Source: Crocinitomicaceae bacterium | GTDB lineage: Bacteria > Bacteroidota > Bacteroidia > Flavobacteriales_D > Crocinitomicaceae | NCBI GenBank assembly: GCA_016708105.1 | Contig: JADJGJ010000001.1 | Span: 1,736,001-1,800,000, forward strand | Direction: 5' to 3' | DNA: 64,000 nucleotides | In this document: one piece after another, positions 52,268-62,071 of the stretch | Layout of the letters: the number at the start of each line of letters is the position of its first letter | How positions within the stretch are numbered: position 1 is the first letter of the stretch | The notes under the pieces: model-generated | The model's database searches: none | The model's input: only the letters and a program-made list of their open reading frames with translations | Told to the model about the DNA's origin: nothing | Position numbers and translations under genes: made by a program

Positions 52268-55027
52268 ATGAACAAACAAGTCGCCTATATTGATAATAAA
52301 CCTTACGAAATTGTTGAAGGTGAAACTATACTCACCTTTTTGAAAAGACATTTTGGTAATGATTATGTACCCACTTTGTGTGATGCGCCAAACCTTGAAC
52401 CTTTTGGTGCATGCCGCGTGTGCAGTGTGGATGTTGCTCTGGCTGAAAACGGAAAAACAAAAGCAATTGCATCATGTCATACACCGGTTTCGGCAAACAC
52501 ATTTATTTATCCGCACAGTGAATCTATTGAGCGATTGAGAAAAAATATTGTTGAATTGGTTTTAACTGATCACCCGTTGGATTGTCTTACATGTGAAGTC
52601 AATAATAATTGTGAATTGCAGACAGTGGCAGCACGTGTTGGTATTCGTGATGTGAGATATCCTGATGGCGCCAATCACTTAGATCGTAAAAAAGATTTGA
52701 GCCATGCCTACATGACCTCTGATTTTTCAAAGTGTATTAATTGTTCACGTTGTGTGCGGGCATGTGATGAAGTACAGGGAGAATTTGTATTGAGCATGGC
52801 AGGCAGAGGTTTTGATGCGCACATCATAAAAAGTTTGAATACTACATTTGAAAATTCTGATTGCGTAAGTTGCGGGGCATGTGCACAGGCTTGTCCTACT
52901 TCTGCAATCTCTGATATTTTTGAATCTAAATCAGTAGCTCGCGTTGAGAAAACACGCACCGTTTGTACGTATTGCGGTGTAGGTTGTAATCTTGAAGTCG
53001 CCACCGTTGGCGGACGTGTAAAATCAATTCAGGCTCCTTATGTTGCAGAAACAAATCAGGGGCATACTTGTTTAAAAGGTCGTTATGCATTTTCGTTTTA
53101 TAATCACGCAGACAGACTGCGCACGCCATTAATCAAACGCGGTGATGAATTTGTTGAAGCAACCTGGGATGAAGCATATAGTTATATTGCTGAAAAATTA
53201 ACTGAAATAAAAGCCAAACATGGTGCTGATGCCATTGGCGGGGTTTCATCATCACGTTGCACAAATGAAGAAAATTATCTGATGCAGAAATTTATTCGTG
53301 CTGTGATTGGTACCAATAATATTGATTGTTGTGCAAGGGTGTGCCACTCTCCAACAGCAATTGGAATGCAACGCACGTTTGGTACAGGTGCGGCCACAAA
53401 CTCCGTTAAAGATTTGAAATATACCGAATGTATTTTAGTAATTGGAGCAAACCCAACAGATGCGCACCCTGTAACCGGAGCAAAAATAAAACAGCAAGCC
53501 ATGAAAGGCAAAACGCTGATTGTTGTTGATCCGCGGCGCACTACTTTGGCAAAATATGCTAATTATCATTTGCAGTTAAAACCGGGTACCAATGTGGCTT
53601 TATTGAATATGATGGTGTATTATATCATTGAAGCCGGATTAGTAAATCAAGATTTTATAGACGCACGCACTGAAGGGTATGAAGATTTCAAAAATGGTGT
53701 TATGTCTCAAAACATGGACGAATTGGAATCAATTACCGGCGTGAAAAAAGAATTGGTAAAGGCTGCTGCTTTGGCATACGCCAGCGCAAAAGCCGCCATG
53801 TCTTTCCATGGTTTGGGGGTGACAGAACATTCTCAAGGAACATTTACCGTGATGCTGATTGCAGATTTAGCTATGCTTACCGGAAATATTGGAAGACGCG
53901 GAGTTGGAGTGAATCCTTTGCGAGGACAAAATAATGTGCAAGGCTCTGCTGACATGGGTTGCCAACCATATCAGGGAGCCGGATATCTGGATGTGACAAA
54001 TCCTGAATATCATGCGCAATATGAAAAATTCTATGGAGTAAAATTACCGCAACATGTTGGTTACAAAACTCCTGAAATGTATGAAGCTGCTATTTCCGGG
54101 AAATTCAAAGCACTTTGGTCTATGGGTGAAGACATGGTACAAACTGACCCTAATACAAACCACGTGAAAGAAGCCATTTCAAATCTTGAATTATTTGTGG
54201 TGCAAGAACTCTTTATGACAGAAACTGCAAAACTTGCGCACGTGATTCTGCCCGGAGCATCATTCCTTGAAAAAAGCGGAACCTTCACCAATGGTGAGAG
54301 AAGAATTCAGCGCGTAAATAAAGTGGTTGAACCATTGCCGGGCACTAAATCAGATGGACAGATTATGGTGGACATCATGAATAAAATGGGATACTCACAA
54401 CCAGATTATAATCCTGAAACATTATTGGATGAAATTGCTCAGATTGTTCCATTCTTTGCCGGGGTTAAATGGAATGAACTTGGTGAAAACGGAAAACAAT
54501 GGCCGGTTGCAAAAGACGGCAAAGATTCTGACATGTTACATGTTGAATCATTCAAACGCGGAAAAGGAAAATTTGTGCATAGTACCTACAAGGAACCGGC
54601 AGAAATAAGTGAGAATAAAAACGATTTCCCTTATATAGTTACAACCAATCGTGAACTGGAACACTACAATTGCGGTACGATGACCAGACGCACCAACAAT
54701 GCGAAAATTCTGAAAGAAGATTACCTGATGATTCACCCTGACGATGCGAAAAAGCATGATATCAAAGATGGTGATTTAGTTTGCGTAACCTCTGCAAGAG
54801 GTAAAATTGATGTGCGTGCAAGGGTTACAGATGAAGTGAAACCAGGCGTATTGAGTTCAACATTCCATTTTCCAGAAGTTGAGATGAACCTGATTACATC
54901 AAGTTATGCTGACTCAGAAGCGCTTTGTCCTGAATATAAAGTGGTAGCCGTGAACATCAGAAAATCAAAAGGAATGGCCAAAGCAAAAGCAGAGGCAATA
55001 GTAAAAGAGACTGAGGCTGCGGAGTAA
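52268..55027 (+). CDS. Formate dehydrogenase, catalytic (alpha) subunit
   Basis: 919 residues, molybdopterin-dependent. Clusters in order: ferredoxin-like [2Fe-2S] (CDAPNLEPFGACRVCSVDV), NuoG-like His-Cys site (HPLDCLTCEVNNNCELQ), two [4Fe-4S] ferredoxin motifs (CINCSRCVRACDE; CVSCGACAQACPTSAI), the [4Fe-4S] site of the MopB domain (CTYCGVGCNLEV ... CLKGRY), and the active-site ligand Cys in CCARVCHSPTAIG (Cys instead of Sec). The C-terminal MopB-binding domain begins near 800. It oxidises formate to CO2 (or the reverse) and passes electrons to the NuoEF-type subunit. Cytoplasmic. No FdhD or Mo cofactor gene is nearby. Confidence 0.93.
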   Translation: MNKQVAYIDNKPYEIVEGETILTFLKRHFGNDYVPTLCDAPNLEPFGACRVCSVDVALAENGKTKAIASCHTPVSANTFIYPHSESIERLRKNIVELVLTDHPLDCLTCEVNNNCELQTVAARVGIRDVRYPDGANHLDRKKDLSHAYMTSDFSKCINCSRCVRACDEVQGEFVLSMAGRGFDAHIIKSLNTTFENSDCVSCGACAQACPTSAISDIFESKSVARVEKTRTVCTYCGVGCNLEVATVGGRVKSIQAPYVAETNQGHTCLKGRYAFSFYNHADRLRTPLIKRGDEFVEATWDEAYSYIAEKLTEIKAKHGADAIGGVSSSRCTNEENYLMQKFIRAVIGTNNIDCCARVCHSPTAIGMQRTFGTGAATNSVKDLKYTECILVIGANPTDAHPVTGAKIKQQAMKGKTLIVVDPRRTTLAKYANYHLQLKPGTNVALLNMMVYYIIEAGLVNQDFIDARTEGYEDFKNGVMSQNMDELESITGVKKELVKAAALAYASAKAAMSFHGLGVTEHSQGTFTVMLIADLAMLTGNIGRRGVGVNPLRGQNNVQGSADMGCQPYQGAGYLDVTNPEYHAQYEKFYGVKLPQHVGYKTPEMYEAAISGKFKALWSMGEDMVQTDPNTNHVKEAISNLELFVVQELFMTETAKLAHVILPGASFLEKSGTFTNGERRIQRVNKVVEPLPGTKSDGQIMVDIMNKMGYSQPDYNPETLLDEIAQIVPFFAGVKWNELGENGKQWPVAKDGKDSDMLHVESFKRGKGKFVHSTYKEPAEISENKNDFPYIVTTNRELEHYNCGTMTRRTNNAKILKEDYLMIHPDDAKKHDIKDGDLVCVTSARGKIDVRARVTDEVKPGVLSSTFHFPEVEMNLITSSYADSEALCPEYKVVAVNIRKSKGMAKAKAEAIVKETEAAE

Positions 55028-55265
55028 GAATTCACTTTTTAATATGCGTATCAAACAAAAATACCTGGTTGGATTTCTTTTTCTGTTTCAGGTTATACGG
55101 TTAGATGCACAAGATAAAGAACCAGAACAACCGGTCTCTTTCACCGTTGTATCTGAAGCTATCCTCCGGGTGTTCCCTGAAGCGTATGTTGATTTTCTCA
55201 CTATATCTTTTATGCAGTTGAGTGATGTGATTTACCCGCATCAGGCTGATTTTATGATTCCGGAT

Positions 55266-56613
55266 CAATAGCGTCCTAAACGAATTTTATTTAGTTTAAA
55301 GTTATTGAATTTGCCGGGTTTCGATATAGAAAATGGTTAAATTCAAAACAGAACCCCCTGATAAATTTCTTTGTCCGGAGGTTTGCTTTCTTCAAATGGT
55401 TTATTGATCCACTGCTGAAGATCAATTTTCACGAATAAATTGAGTCGCAGAAAAGCGACAAGGTTTGAGAGATGCCATTTAAATTTGGCCATTGCTTTCA
55501 TTGCTTTTAAAATCAGAATTGTTATTAATGCCGTCCATATTTGAATCATTACGGCATTATGACTTGTTCCAATGAACGATTTAATGTGAAGGAGTTGTTT
55601 TATTTCTCTGAAAAATTTCGATTTGCCACCGGCTTTTATAGAGTTCCCCGATGGTATTGGCAGTCCGGGTTAATTGATTGGTGATGATTTCAATTACCTG
55701 CTCATTTACCTCATCCCAAACAGATACTCTCCGTAACGGTTTGGGATATTTCTTTTTCGAAAGGACACCCGTTAGTTCAATGAGTTCATCTTTGAGTATA
55801 TGCTGATGTCGATTATCTGGTAGAGGATTTTCTTTTTTTGGTTTTGTATTGGATGTTTTCTTTGTGCCTGATGACAAAATATACTCCGCTGCTGTCCCAA
55901 ATGTTTAACAATGAAAAATCGTTGTAATATCGGTCTGCTACAATCACACTTCCTTTGAGTAAAGGAATATCATATGCGCCTTTATTGTCGGCTGTTTTTC
56001 CATCGGTGATATTTACATAAGCCGGCAAATTGCCATCATAATCAAGCATTGTATGCATTTTCACAGCTCCCTTTGCCGTCTTGTATCTTGCCCAATCAAA
56101 TAATGAGAGGCACAAACTTATGGTACTTGAGTCTACTAAAAATATTTTGGATTTGATTTTAAATTTAACCTGTTTAAATCCCACCTGCTGTCCTAAACTT
56201 CCCAGCAAATGATAATAGTATGTTCTAAATAGCTCCCAATCCCTGTGTTTATTTTGGTAGCTTATGGTTGATTTAGAAGGAGCTCTTTCTATGCCCATAT
56301 GATTTAAGTTACCGGTTGCTGATCGTAAACCGTTGCTAATATCCCGTATTGATTGACTTTTTGCAAATTGACAAAAGAGCATTGAAATCAGATGTGTCCA
56401 GCTATTGTAACCCTTTTGATGCTTGTCTGTTTGTTTTTCCTTTACAATCTTATTGAATTTTAATCTATCCAGTTTGGAGATTATTTGAGAAAACAAGGTT
56501 AATTTTACCATAGGAGAAGGTGTTGGTTTTTTGTTGTGGCCCTCAAAGATAATTTGAGTTACAGAAACTATCCTTCTCTTACTTTTTTTAATTGATCGTT
56601 TAGGACGCTATTG
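55266..56613 (-). mobile_element. IS4-family copy A (1348 bp)
   Basis: Both ends show CAATAGCGTCCTAAACGA in inverted orientation. It carries one transposase gene on the minus strand. Compared with copy B it differs by three small indels: A5 against A7, TCCGGG against TGGG and T7 against T6. Confidence 0.85.
55343..56511 (-). pseudogene. IS4 transposase, copy A, two frameshifts
   Basis: DDE transposase with a DUF4372-type N-terminus (KEKQTDKHQKGYNSWTHLIS, MLFCQFAKSQSIRDI), Asp in FLVDSSTISL, Asp in IVADRYYND and the IS4 Y-R-E-K motif (YKSRWQIEIFFREIK, read after correction). Frameshifts lie at the T7 run after IQYKTKK (near 55842) and at the A5 run in the Y-R-E-K region (near 55607). Correcting both from copy B gives about 389 residues. 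Confidence 0.8.
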
Positions 56614-57145
56614 ATTCCAAAAGGGTAATTACTTCTACATCATTTAATAATTTTGAGGCGTGTAATTCTTCCCAGGTTGGTGATTTACTATTCAGCATGA
56701 GCGCGCCAACATCTTGTCTTGATGCTTTTCTAGTTGTTCCTCCACTTCGAATAAAGCTGTCTTCAATTGTCTTGCCTTTTAAATGAACCGGTTTGACAGC
56801 ACTTTCCTTAATGTGAATTAGGAGAATAGATTTTGCTCGAAACTCTTCTATACTGTGATCAATACTAACCAGCGGTTCTACGCCATCTCGACAAAGCGAA
56901 GCCAATTTGGCTACAATGTCGTTTGCTGTGTTTCTAGTAATTCCAATTACACGTCCAGTATTATCATCAATACCAAATGCTAAAAATCCTCCTCCCGGCA
57001 AATTAGCAAATGCCGAAATGTGTTTACATAGTTTATCATTATTTGGAGACAATGTTAGCTTCCAATCAATTTCGTTTAATTCACTTGGAATATTACCCAA
57101 TGATTTCTCTAACCAGGCTAAACCTGTCTCTATCCATTTTTTCAT
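56600..57145 (-). pseudogene. AlbA_2/Schlafen-like protein, N-terminal fragment
   Basis: About 181 residues from ATG 57145. Segments IDWKLTLSPNNDKLCKHISA, FANLPGGGFLAFGIDDNTG and RVIGI match the AlbA_2 (Schlafen) nucleic-acid-binding domain, and SFIRSGGTTRKASR the end of it. The rest is cut by IS4 copy A; the frame ends inside the IS at 56600. Complete members usually have another 200-300 residues with a helical or ATPase-like C-terminus and can be regulators or antiphage proteins. It is the only cargo of the transposon. Confidence 0.75.
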
Positions 57146-58377
57146 TTTATTGCCCTCCGCCAATAGCGTCCTAAACGAATTTTATTTAGTTTAAAGTTAT
57201 TGAATTTGCCGGGTTTCGATATAGAAAATGGTTAAATTCAAAACAGAACCCCCTGATAAATTTCTTTGTCCGGAGGTTTGCTTTCTTCAAATGGTTTATT
57301 GATCCACTGCTGAAGATCAATTTTCACGAATAAATTGAGTCGCAGAAAAGCGACAAGGTTTGAGAGATGCCATTTAAATTTGGCCATTGCTTTCATTGCT
57401 TTTAAAATCAGAATTGTTATTAATGCCGTCCATATTTGAATCATTACGGCATTATGACTTGTTCCAATGAACGATTTAATGTGAAGGAGTTGTTTTATTT
57501 CTCTGAAAAAAATTTCGATTTGCCACCGGCTTTTATAGAGTTCCCCGATGGTATTGGCAGTGGGTTAATTGATTGGTGATGATTTCAATTACCTGCTCAT
57601 TTACCTCATCCCAAACAGATACTCTCCGTAACGGTTTGGGATATTTCTTTTTCGAAAGGACACCCGTTAGTTCAATGAGTTCATCTTTGAGTATATGCTG
57701 ATGTCGATTATCTGGTAGAGGATTTTCTTTTTTGGTTTTGTATTGGATGTTTTCTTTGTGCCTGATGACAAAATATACTCCGCTGCTGTCCCAAATGTTT
57801 AACAATGAAAAATCGTTGTAATATCGGTCTGCTACAATCACACTTCCTTTGAGTAAAGGAATATCATATGCGCCTTTATTGTCGGCTGTTTTTCCATCGG
57901 TGATATTTACATAAGCCGGCAAATTGCCATCATAATCAAGCATTGTATGCATTTTCACAGCTCCCTTTGCCGTCTTGTATCTTGCCCAATCAAATAATGA
58001 GAGGCACAAACTTATGGTACTTGAGTCTACTAAAAATATTTTGGATTTGATTTTAAATTTAACCTGTTTAAATCCCACCTGCTGTCCTAAACTTCCCAGC
58101 AAATGATAATAGTATGTTCTAAATAGCTCCCAATCCCTGTGTTTATTTTGGTAGCTTATGGTTGATTTAGAAGGAGCTCTTTCTATGCCCATATGATTTA
58201 AGTTACCGGTTGCTGATCGTAAACCGTTGCTAATATCCCGTATTGATTGACTTTTTGCAAATTGACAAAAGAGCATTGAAATCAGATGTGTCCAGCTATT
58301 GTAACCCTTTTGATGCTTGTCTGTTTGTTTTTCCTTTACAATCTTATTGAATTTTAATCTATCCAGTTTGGAGATTA

Positions 58378-59552
58378 TACCATTAGCCAATATAATTTAG
58401 TCTAAAAAGAGCATAATAAATATTTGAAGGAACAAATTTTCTTTACTGTTTTTGTTGTAATTATTCTCCTCACAACCTTGGCTAAGTGTTTGCCCAATTG
58501 ATCGATGGTATTAAAGGATTTGCAAACGAACTCTTGTTTGAGTTGCCACCAAATTTTCTCGGCGGGGTTTAGTTCTGGACTATAAGGCGGCAGAAAAATT
58601 AAAATGATATTCTCGGGTATGATTAGTTTCTTTGCCTTATGGAAGGCTCCGTTGTCAAGCACGATTAGTTTAAGTTCTTTTGGATTCTGCTTTGATAATT
58701 CTTGAATAAAATATTGAAAGCAATCTGTATTACAATAAGGCAGTTCCAACAAAAGCTATCTCCATTTATTGGTGAGAATGCTCCATATAGGTATGTGTTT
58801 TCGAATTTGTGTTGATAAGTACAAACGGGTTTTACCCCTTTGCTGTTAGAACCCGCCCTGTTCTTGTGAGTAGTCCAAATCGACTCTCATCCTAGCAATA
58901 AATATTAATGCTTTTATAGCATCCCAATAGTGGTTTTACTTTGTCTTTACAGATTCGTTTGAAGTTTTTTTAAAAGTAGCAACCGCTTCTTTATCCTTTT
59001 AATATGACTCTTGCGGGGTACTTTTAACGATGCGCCAAAGTGCCTTTTAACATAATGACGCAAGCTGTTGTAATTAACTCCTTTAATAAAATTATTTTCC
59101 ACCCACGCATGTAATTGTTTGTAGCTTGAAAATGCGGCATCCTCTGAACAAAGCTTCAATTTAATTTTCTTATGCACAGACTTACTTATTATGGAGGGCT
59201 TAAATCCAATTCTACCATCCTTTAATAATTCGGATATACCGCCCTTTTGATATTTAGTCCGCCATGTCTGAATACTGTTGTGATTTACACCTATCAGTTC
59301 CGCTAATTCATTCTTGCCTAATGCTCGATCAGAACGCTTGATCTCAATAAGCATTTTTATTTTCGGACCGTGGTGGTCTGCAGATTTTTTTAAGAGACTT
59401 CTTAAGTCCTTAAGCGATTCTTTCACCGTAATAGAGAGTGCATTTGCCATACCTCAAATATATAGCATATATACATTAGTCTAATATAGTTCAAGAAAAG
59501 ATATTGACAATTTACTTGTTAATATCAGACTATTCTATAATAGCTAATGGTA
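58378..59552 (-). mobile_element. IS630-family element (1175 bp) nested in IS4 copy B
   Basis: Perfect terminal repeats TACCATTAGC and GCTAATGGTA. Compared with copy A, the insertion duplicated TTA (58375-58377 and 59553-59555), although the family usually duplicates TA. It carries one damaged transposase gene on the minus strand. Confidence 0.8.
58402..59450 (-). pseudogene. IS630 transposase, several frameshifts and a stop
   Basis: The N-terminal part (58947-59450) is a paired helix-turn-helix (GKNELAELIGVNHNSIQTWR, KYQKGGISELLKDGRIG); the C-terminal part (58402-58752) is a DDE_3 domain with LIVLDNGAFHKAKKL and FLPPYSPELNPAEKIWWQLK (catalytic Asp and Glu). Between them the first catalytic Asp is readable (DESRFGLLTRTGRVL), but the frame is broken by lost bases in an A7 run, at an AAA/GGGG junction and in a T4 run, and by a TAG just before that Asp. 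Confidence 0.8.
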
Positions 59553-59980
59553 TTATTTGAGAAAACAAGGTTAATTTTACCATAGGAGAAGGTGTTGGTT
59601 TTTTGTTGTGGCCCTCAAAGATAATTTGAGTTACAGAAACTATCCTTCTCTTACTTTTTTTAATTGATCGTTTAGGACGCTATTGATTCCGGATAAATAT
59701 TTCAAAAAGAAAATCAATCAAAAAATATTAGATGAGCGTGCAGCGATTTTGCTTGAACAACTTGAGCTGGCGCCTGCTTGTCAAAGCATATCTGCCGGTG
59801 AGCCACAAGAGTATAGCTGGTCAGCTTGGGAAGATAAGAAAGTGCGAAAGGTCAGCCTGATTTTTGGAATTGGTTGCTAACCTTATTTCTTGGGGAATTT
59901 ATCGCATCAAAAGAGGCATCTTTCAGTCAATAAAATTATTGCGTTCTAAATACTTACATTTGCTCAGTTAATCTTTTAGT

Positions 59981-62032
59981 GTGAGATTTTTTTATTCAAT
60001 ATTCTTTTTTGTTTTGTGCGGATCACTTTCTGCAAAGGCACAGTTCACCGCTGACGAAGAAAAATATCTTGATTCACTTGCCTTTGTTGCAGAGCATGAG
60101 AAAGAAGACTCCATTGTTCTCAATGCCTTGTTAACCTGGGATGATTTCATTTATGCTTATGATCGTGACCTAGATTTTGAGTTGAACAGAAGAATTGTTG
60201 CCATTGTGCAACAGGGCTTGAATAAACCCGGTATTAATGATCGGTATCGGCAAATTTATTTGAGATCATACAGTGTGGCCCAAAATAATCTTGGCTTACT
60301 CTTGATGGATGATGAAGAATTTTTATCTGCATTGAAGTGTTTTCAAGTGAGCTTACAAATTGCAGAACATTATCAGGACAGCATGAAAATTGGCAATGCG
60401 CTGAATAATATTGGAATGATATACGAGCATCTCAGGCTGAATGAAAAAGCCATTGAATACTATACTGAAAGCCATAGTTACGACAAAGCTGATCTCATTT
60501 CAACGGGTTCATATTACAACAATGTTGCCTTATGTTATATGGCAATGGGAGACACCGTGAAAGCATTTGAATTGCTTACACTGAGTCTAGCCTACTCTGA
60601 TTCTGCAGATGATTTTAGGGGCATGGGCAATACACATTCTAATTTGGGGATAATTTATTTGGGGTGGAATCAACCAGAAGAAGCGTTGAGACAATATGAG
60701 CTTTCTATTGCAGCATATGATCGGGGTGAATCAGGAGGCAGGTCAGCAATGTCATATAAGGGAATGGGGCTAGCCTATCTTGATTTAGGGAATTACTCAA
60801 AAGCAATAGAATATTGTCAGAAGGCTTATGAAATTGCTACACAATCTGAAAGTATTCTAGCTCAAAAAGAATCATGCTATTGTTTGTATGAAGCTAACAA
60901 GAAAATTGGTAATACAGCAAGTGCACTGCAATATCATGAGGATTACGTAACACATAGAAACGCCTTGGAAGATGCTGAAAAGAGAGTTGAATTGCTCAAA
61001 ACCGATTTCCAGTTCAACTTAGACAGACAGCATCTGCAAGATAGTCTCACCTACAGCAGTGCACAGCAATTAGAGCGAGAACGATTTGAAACTAAACTTG
61101 AAAAAAAACAAATTACACAATACGTACTTTTTGGCGGTATTTTATTCTGCCTAGTGCTGGGGGCTTTCATTCTTAGAAGCTACTTCCGCAAAAAGAAAGA
61201 TGCAGAAATTATTTCTAATCAAAAACGTGAAGTTGAATTGCAAAAGCATATTGTTGAAGAAAAAAACAAAGAGATCACAGATAGTATCAATTACGCCAAG
61301 CGGATTCAGGATGCAATACTCCCTTCAACTATTTTATTGGAAAACACCTTTAAAGATTGTTTTGTTTATTACAAACCAAAAGATATCATTGCCGGAGATT
61401 TTTACTGGCTGGAGAAAAAAAATAATCTCGTATTTTTTGCAGTTGCAGACTGTACCGGACATGGTGTGCCTGGTGCCATGGTGAGCGTGGTTTGCCACAA
61501 TGCACTCAATAGAGCGGTAAATGAATTCAATCTCATCAATCCGGGAAATATTCTTGACAAAACACGCGAACTGGTAATTGAAACATTTGAACAAAAAGAA
61601 GACACTACTCAGGTTGAAACCATTAGAGACGGAATGGATATTACACTTTGTGTTTGGCACACTGATCAGCAAAAACTATTTTTCTCAGGTGCAAATAACA
61701 GTTTGTATCTTGTCAGAAAAAACAATTTAACAGAATATCATGCCGACAGTCAGCCAATTGGAAACTACGCTGAAGAAAAACCATTCAACACCATTGAAAT
61801 TCAATTAGAGCCGGACGATTTACTGTATCTTTACACAGACGGATACGCAGATCAGTTTGGTGGTCCTGACGGGAAAAAATTTAAATATAAAAAACTGAAA
61901 GATCTTCTGCTATCAATTGCCACGCTTTCTGTGAATCAACAAAAAAATCAATTGGATACAACATTTGAAACCTGGAAAGGGCATCTGGAACAAGTAGATG
62001 ATGTCTGTGTTATGGCAGTTAGCATTGTATAA
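59981..62032 (+). CDS. TPR-containing SpoIIE-type serine/threonine phosphatase
   Basis: 683 residues from GTG: signal peptide (FFYSIFFFVLCGSLSAKAQ), TPR units in about 40-330 (SLQIAEHYQDSMKIGNALNN, KAIEYYTESHSYDKADLIST), coiled coil, membrane helix (YVLFGGILFCLVLGAFILRS), second coiled coil and a PP2C/SpoIIE domain (about 450-680). Metal-binding acidic motifs are seen: DIIAGDFYWLE, ADCTGHGVPGAM, LYTDGYADQFGG, DDVCVMAV. The outer TPRs sense a signal and the inner domain dephosphorylates a target, often an anti-anti-sigma factor. No partner is nearby. TACATTTG at 59955-59962 is a -7 element. Confidence 0.92.
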   Translation: MRFFYSIFFFVLCGSLSAKAQFTADEEKYLDSLAFVAEHEKEDSIVLNALLTWDDFIYAYDRDLDFELNRRIVAIVQQGLNKPGINDRYRQIYLRSYSVAQNNLGLLLMDDEEFLSALKCFQVSLQIAEHYQDSMKIGNALNNIGMIYEHLRLNEKAIEYYTESHSYDKADLISTGSYYNNVALCYMAMGDTVKAFELLTLSLAYSDSADDFRGMGNTHSNLGIIYLGWNQPEEALRQYELSIAAYDRGESGGRSAMSYKGMGLAYLDLGNYSKAIEYCQKAYEIATQSESILAQKESCYCLYEANKKIGNTASALQYHEDYVTHRNALEDAEKRVELLKTDFQFNLDRQHLQDSLTYSSAQQLERERFETKLEKKQITQYVLFGGILFCLVLGAFILRSYFRKKKDAEIISNQKREVELQKHIVEEKNKEITDSINYAKRIQDAILPSTILLENTFKDCFVYYKPKDIIAGDFYWLEKKNNLVFFAVADCTGHGVPGAMVSVVCHNALNRAVNEFNLINPGNILDKTRELVIETFEQKEDTTQVETIRDGMDITLCVWHTDQQKLFFSGANNSLYLVRKNNLTEYHADSQPIGNYAEEKPFNTIEIQLEPDDLLYLYTDGYADQFGGPDGKKFKYKKLKDLLLSIATLSVNQQKNQLDTTFETWKGHLEQVDDVCVMAVSIV

Positions 62033-62071
62033 ACCAACAGAAAAATTTAGAGATAAACTCAATTATAATAC

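Larger units (their letters stand above)
57238..59583 (-). pseudogene. IS4 transposase, copy B, interrupted
   Basis: The same transposase as copy A, split after about 10 N-terminal residues (MVKLTLFSQI) by the IS630 element. The main part has one frameshift after IITNQLT, where 2 bases are missing relative to copy A. The Y-R-E-K region here is intact in its own frame. Confidence 0.8.
55266..59685. mobile_element. Composite transposon, two IS4-family copies around an AlbA_2 fragment
   Basis: Outer ends are identical inverted repeats (CAATAGCGTCCTAAACGA) and the whole 4420-bp block is flanked by the 9-bp duplication ATTCCGGAT (55257-55265 and 59686-59694). It contains IS4 copy A, a 547-bp cargo with part of an AlbA_2 gene, and IS4 copy B which carries a nested IS630 element. 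Inner flanks of copies A and B do not show the 9-bp duplication, which supports movement as one unit. Confidence 0.85.
57161..59685 (-). mobile_element. IS4-family copy B, interrupted by IS630
   Basis: Same ends as copy A. Without the nested element (58378-59552) and its 3-base duplication the length is 1347 bp, against 1348 for copy A. Confidence 0.85.
55044..59880 (+). pseudogene. Small exported protein gene cut by a composite transposon
   Basis: The first 74 codons (55044-55265) give a signal peptide (VGFLFLFQVIRLDA) and PEQPVSFTVVSEAILRVFPE; the frame then runs into the transposon. After the element, 59695-59880 continues KYFKKKINQKILDERAAILL to a stop. Joining them with one copy of the 9-base duplication gives a 135-residue protein in frame. 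It followed formate dehydrogenase by 16 bases and may have belonged to its unit. Family not recognised. Confidence 0.8.
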
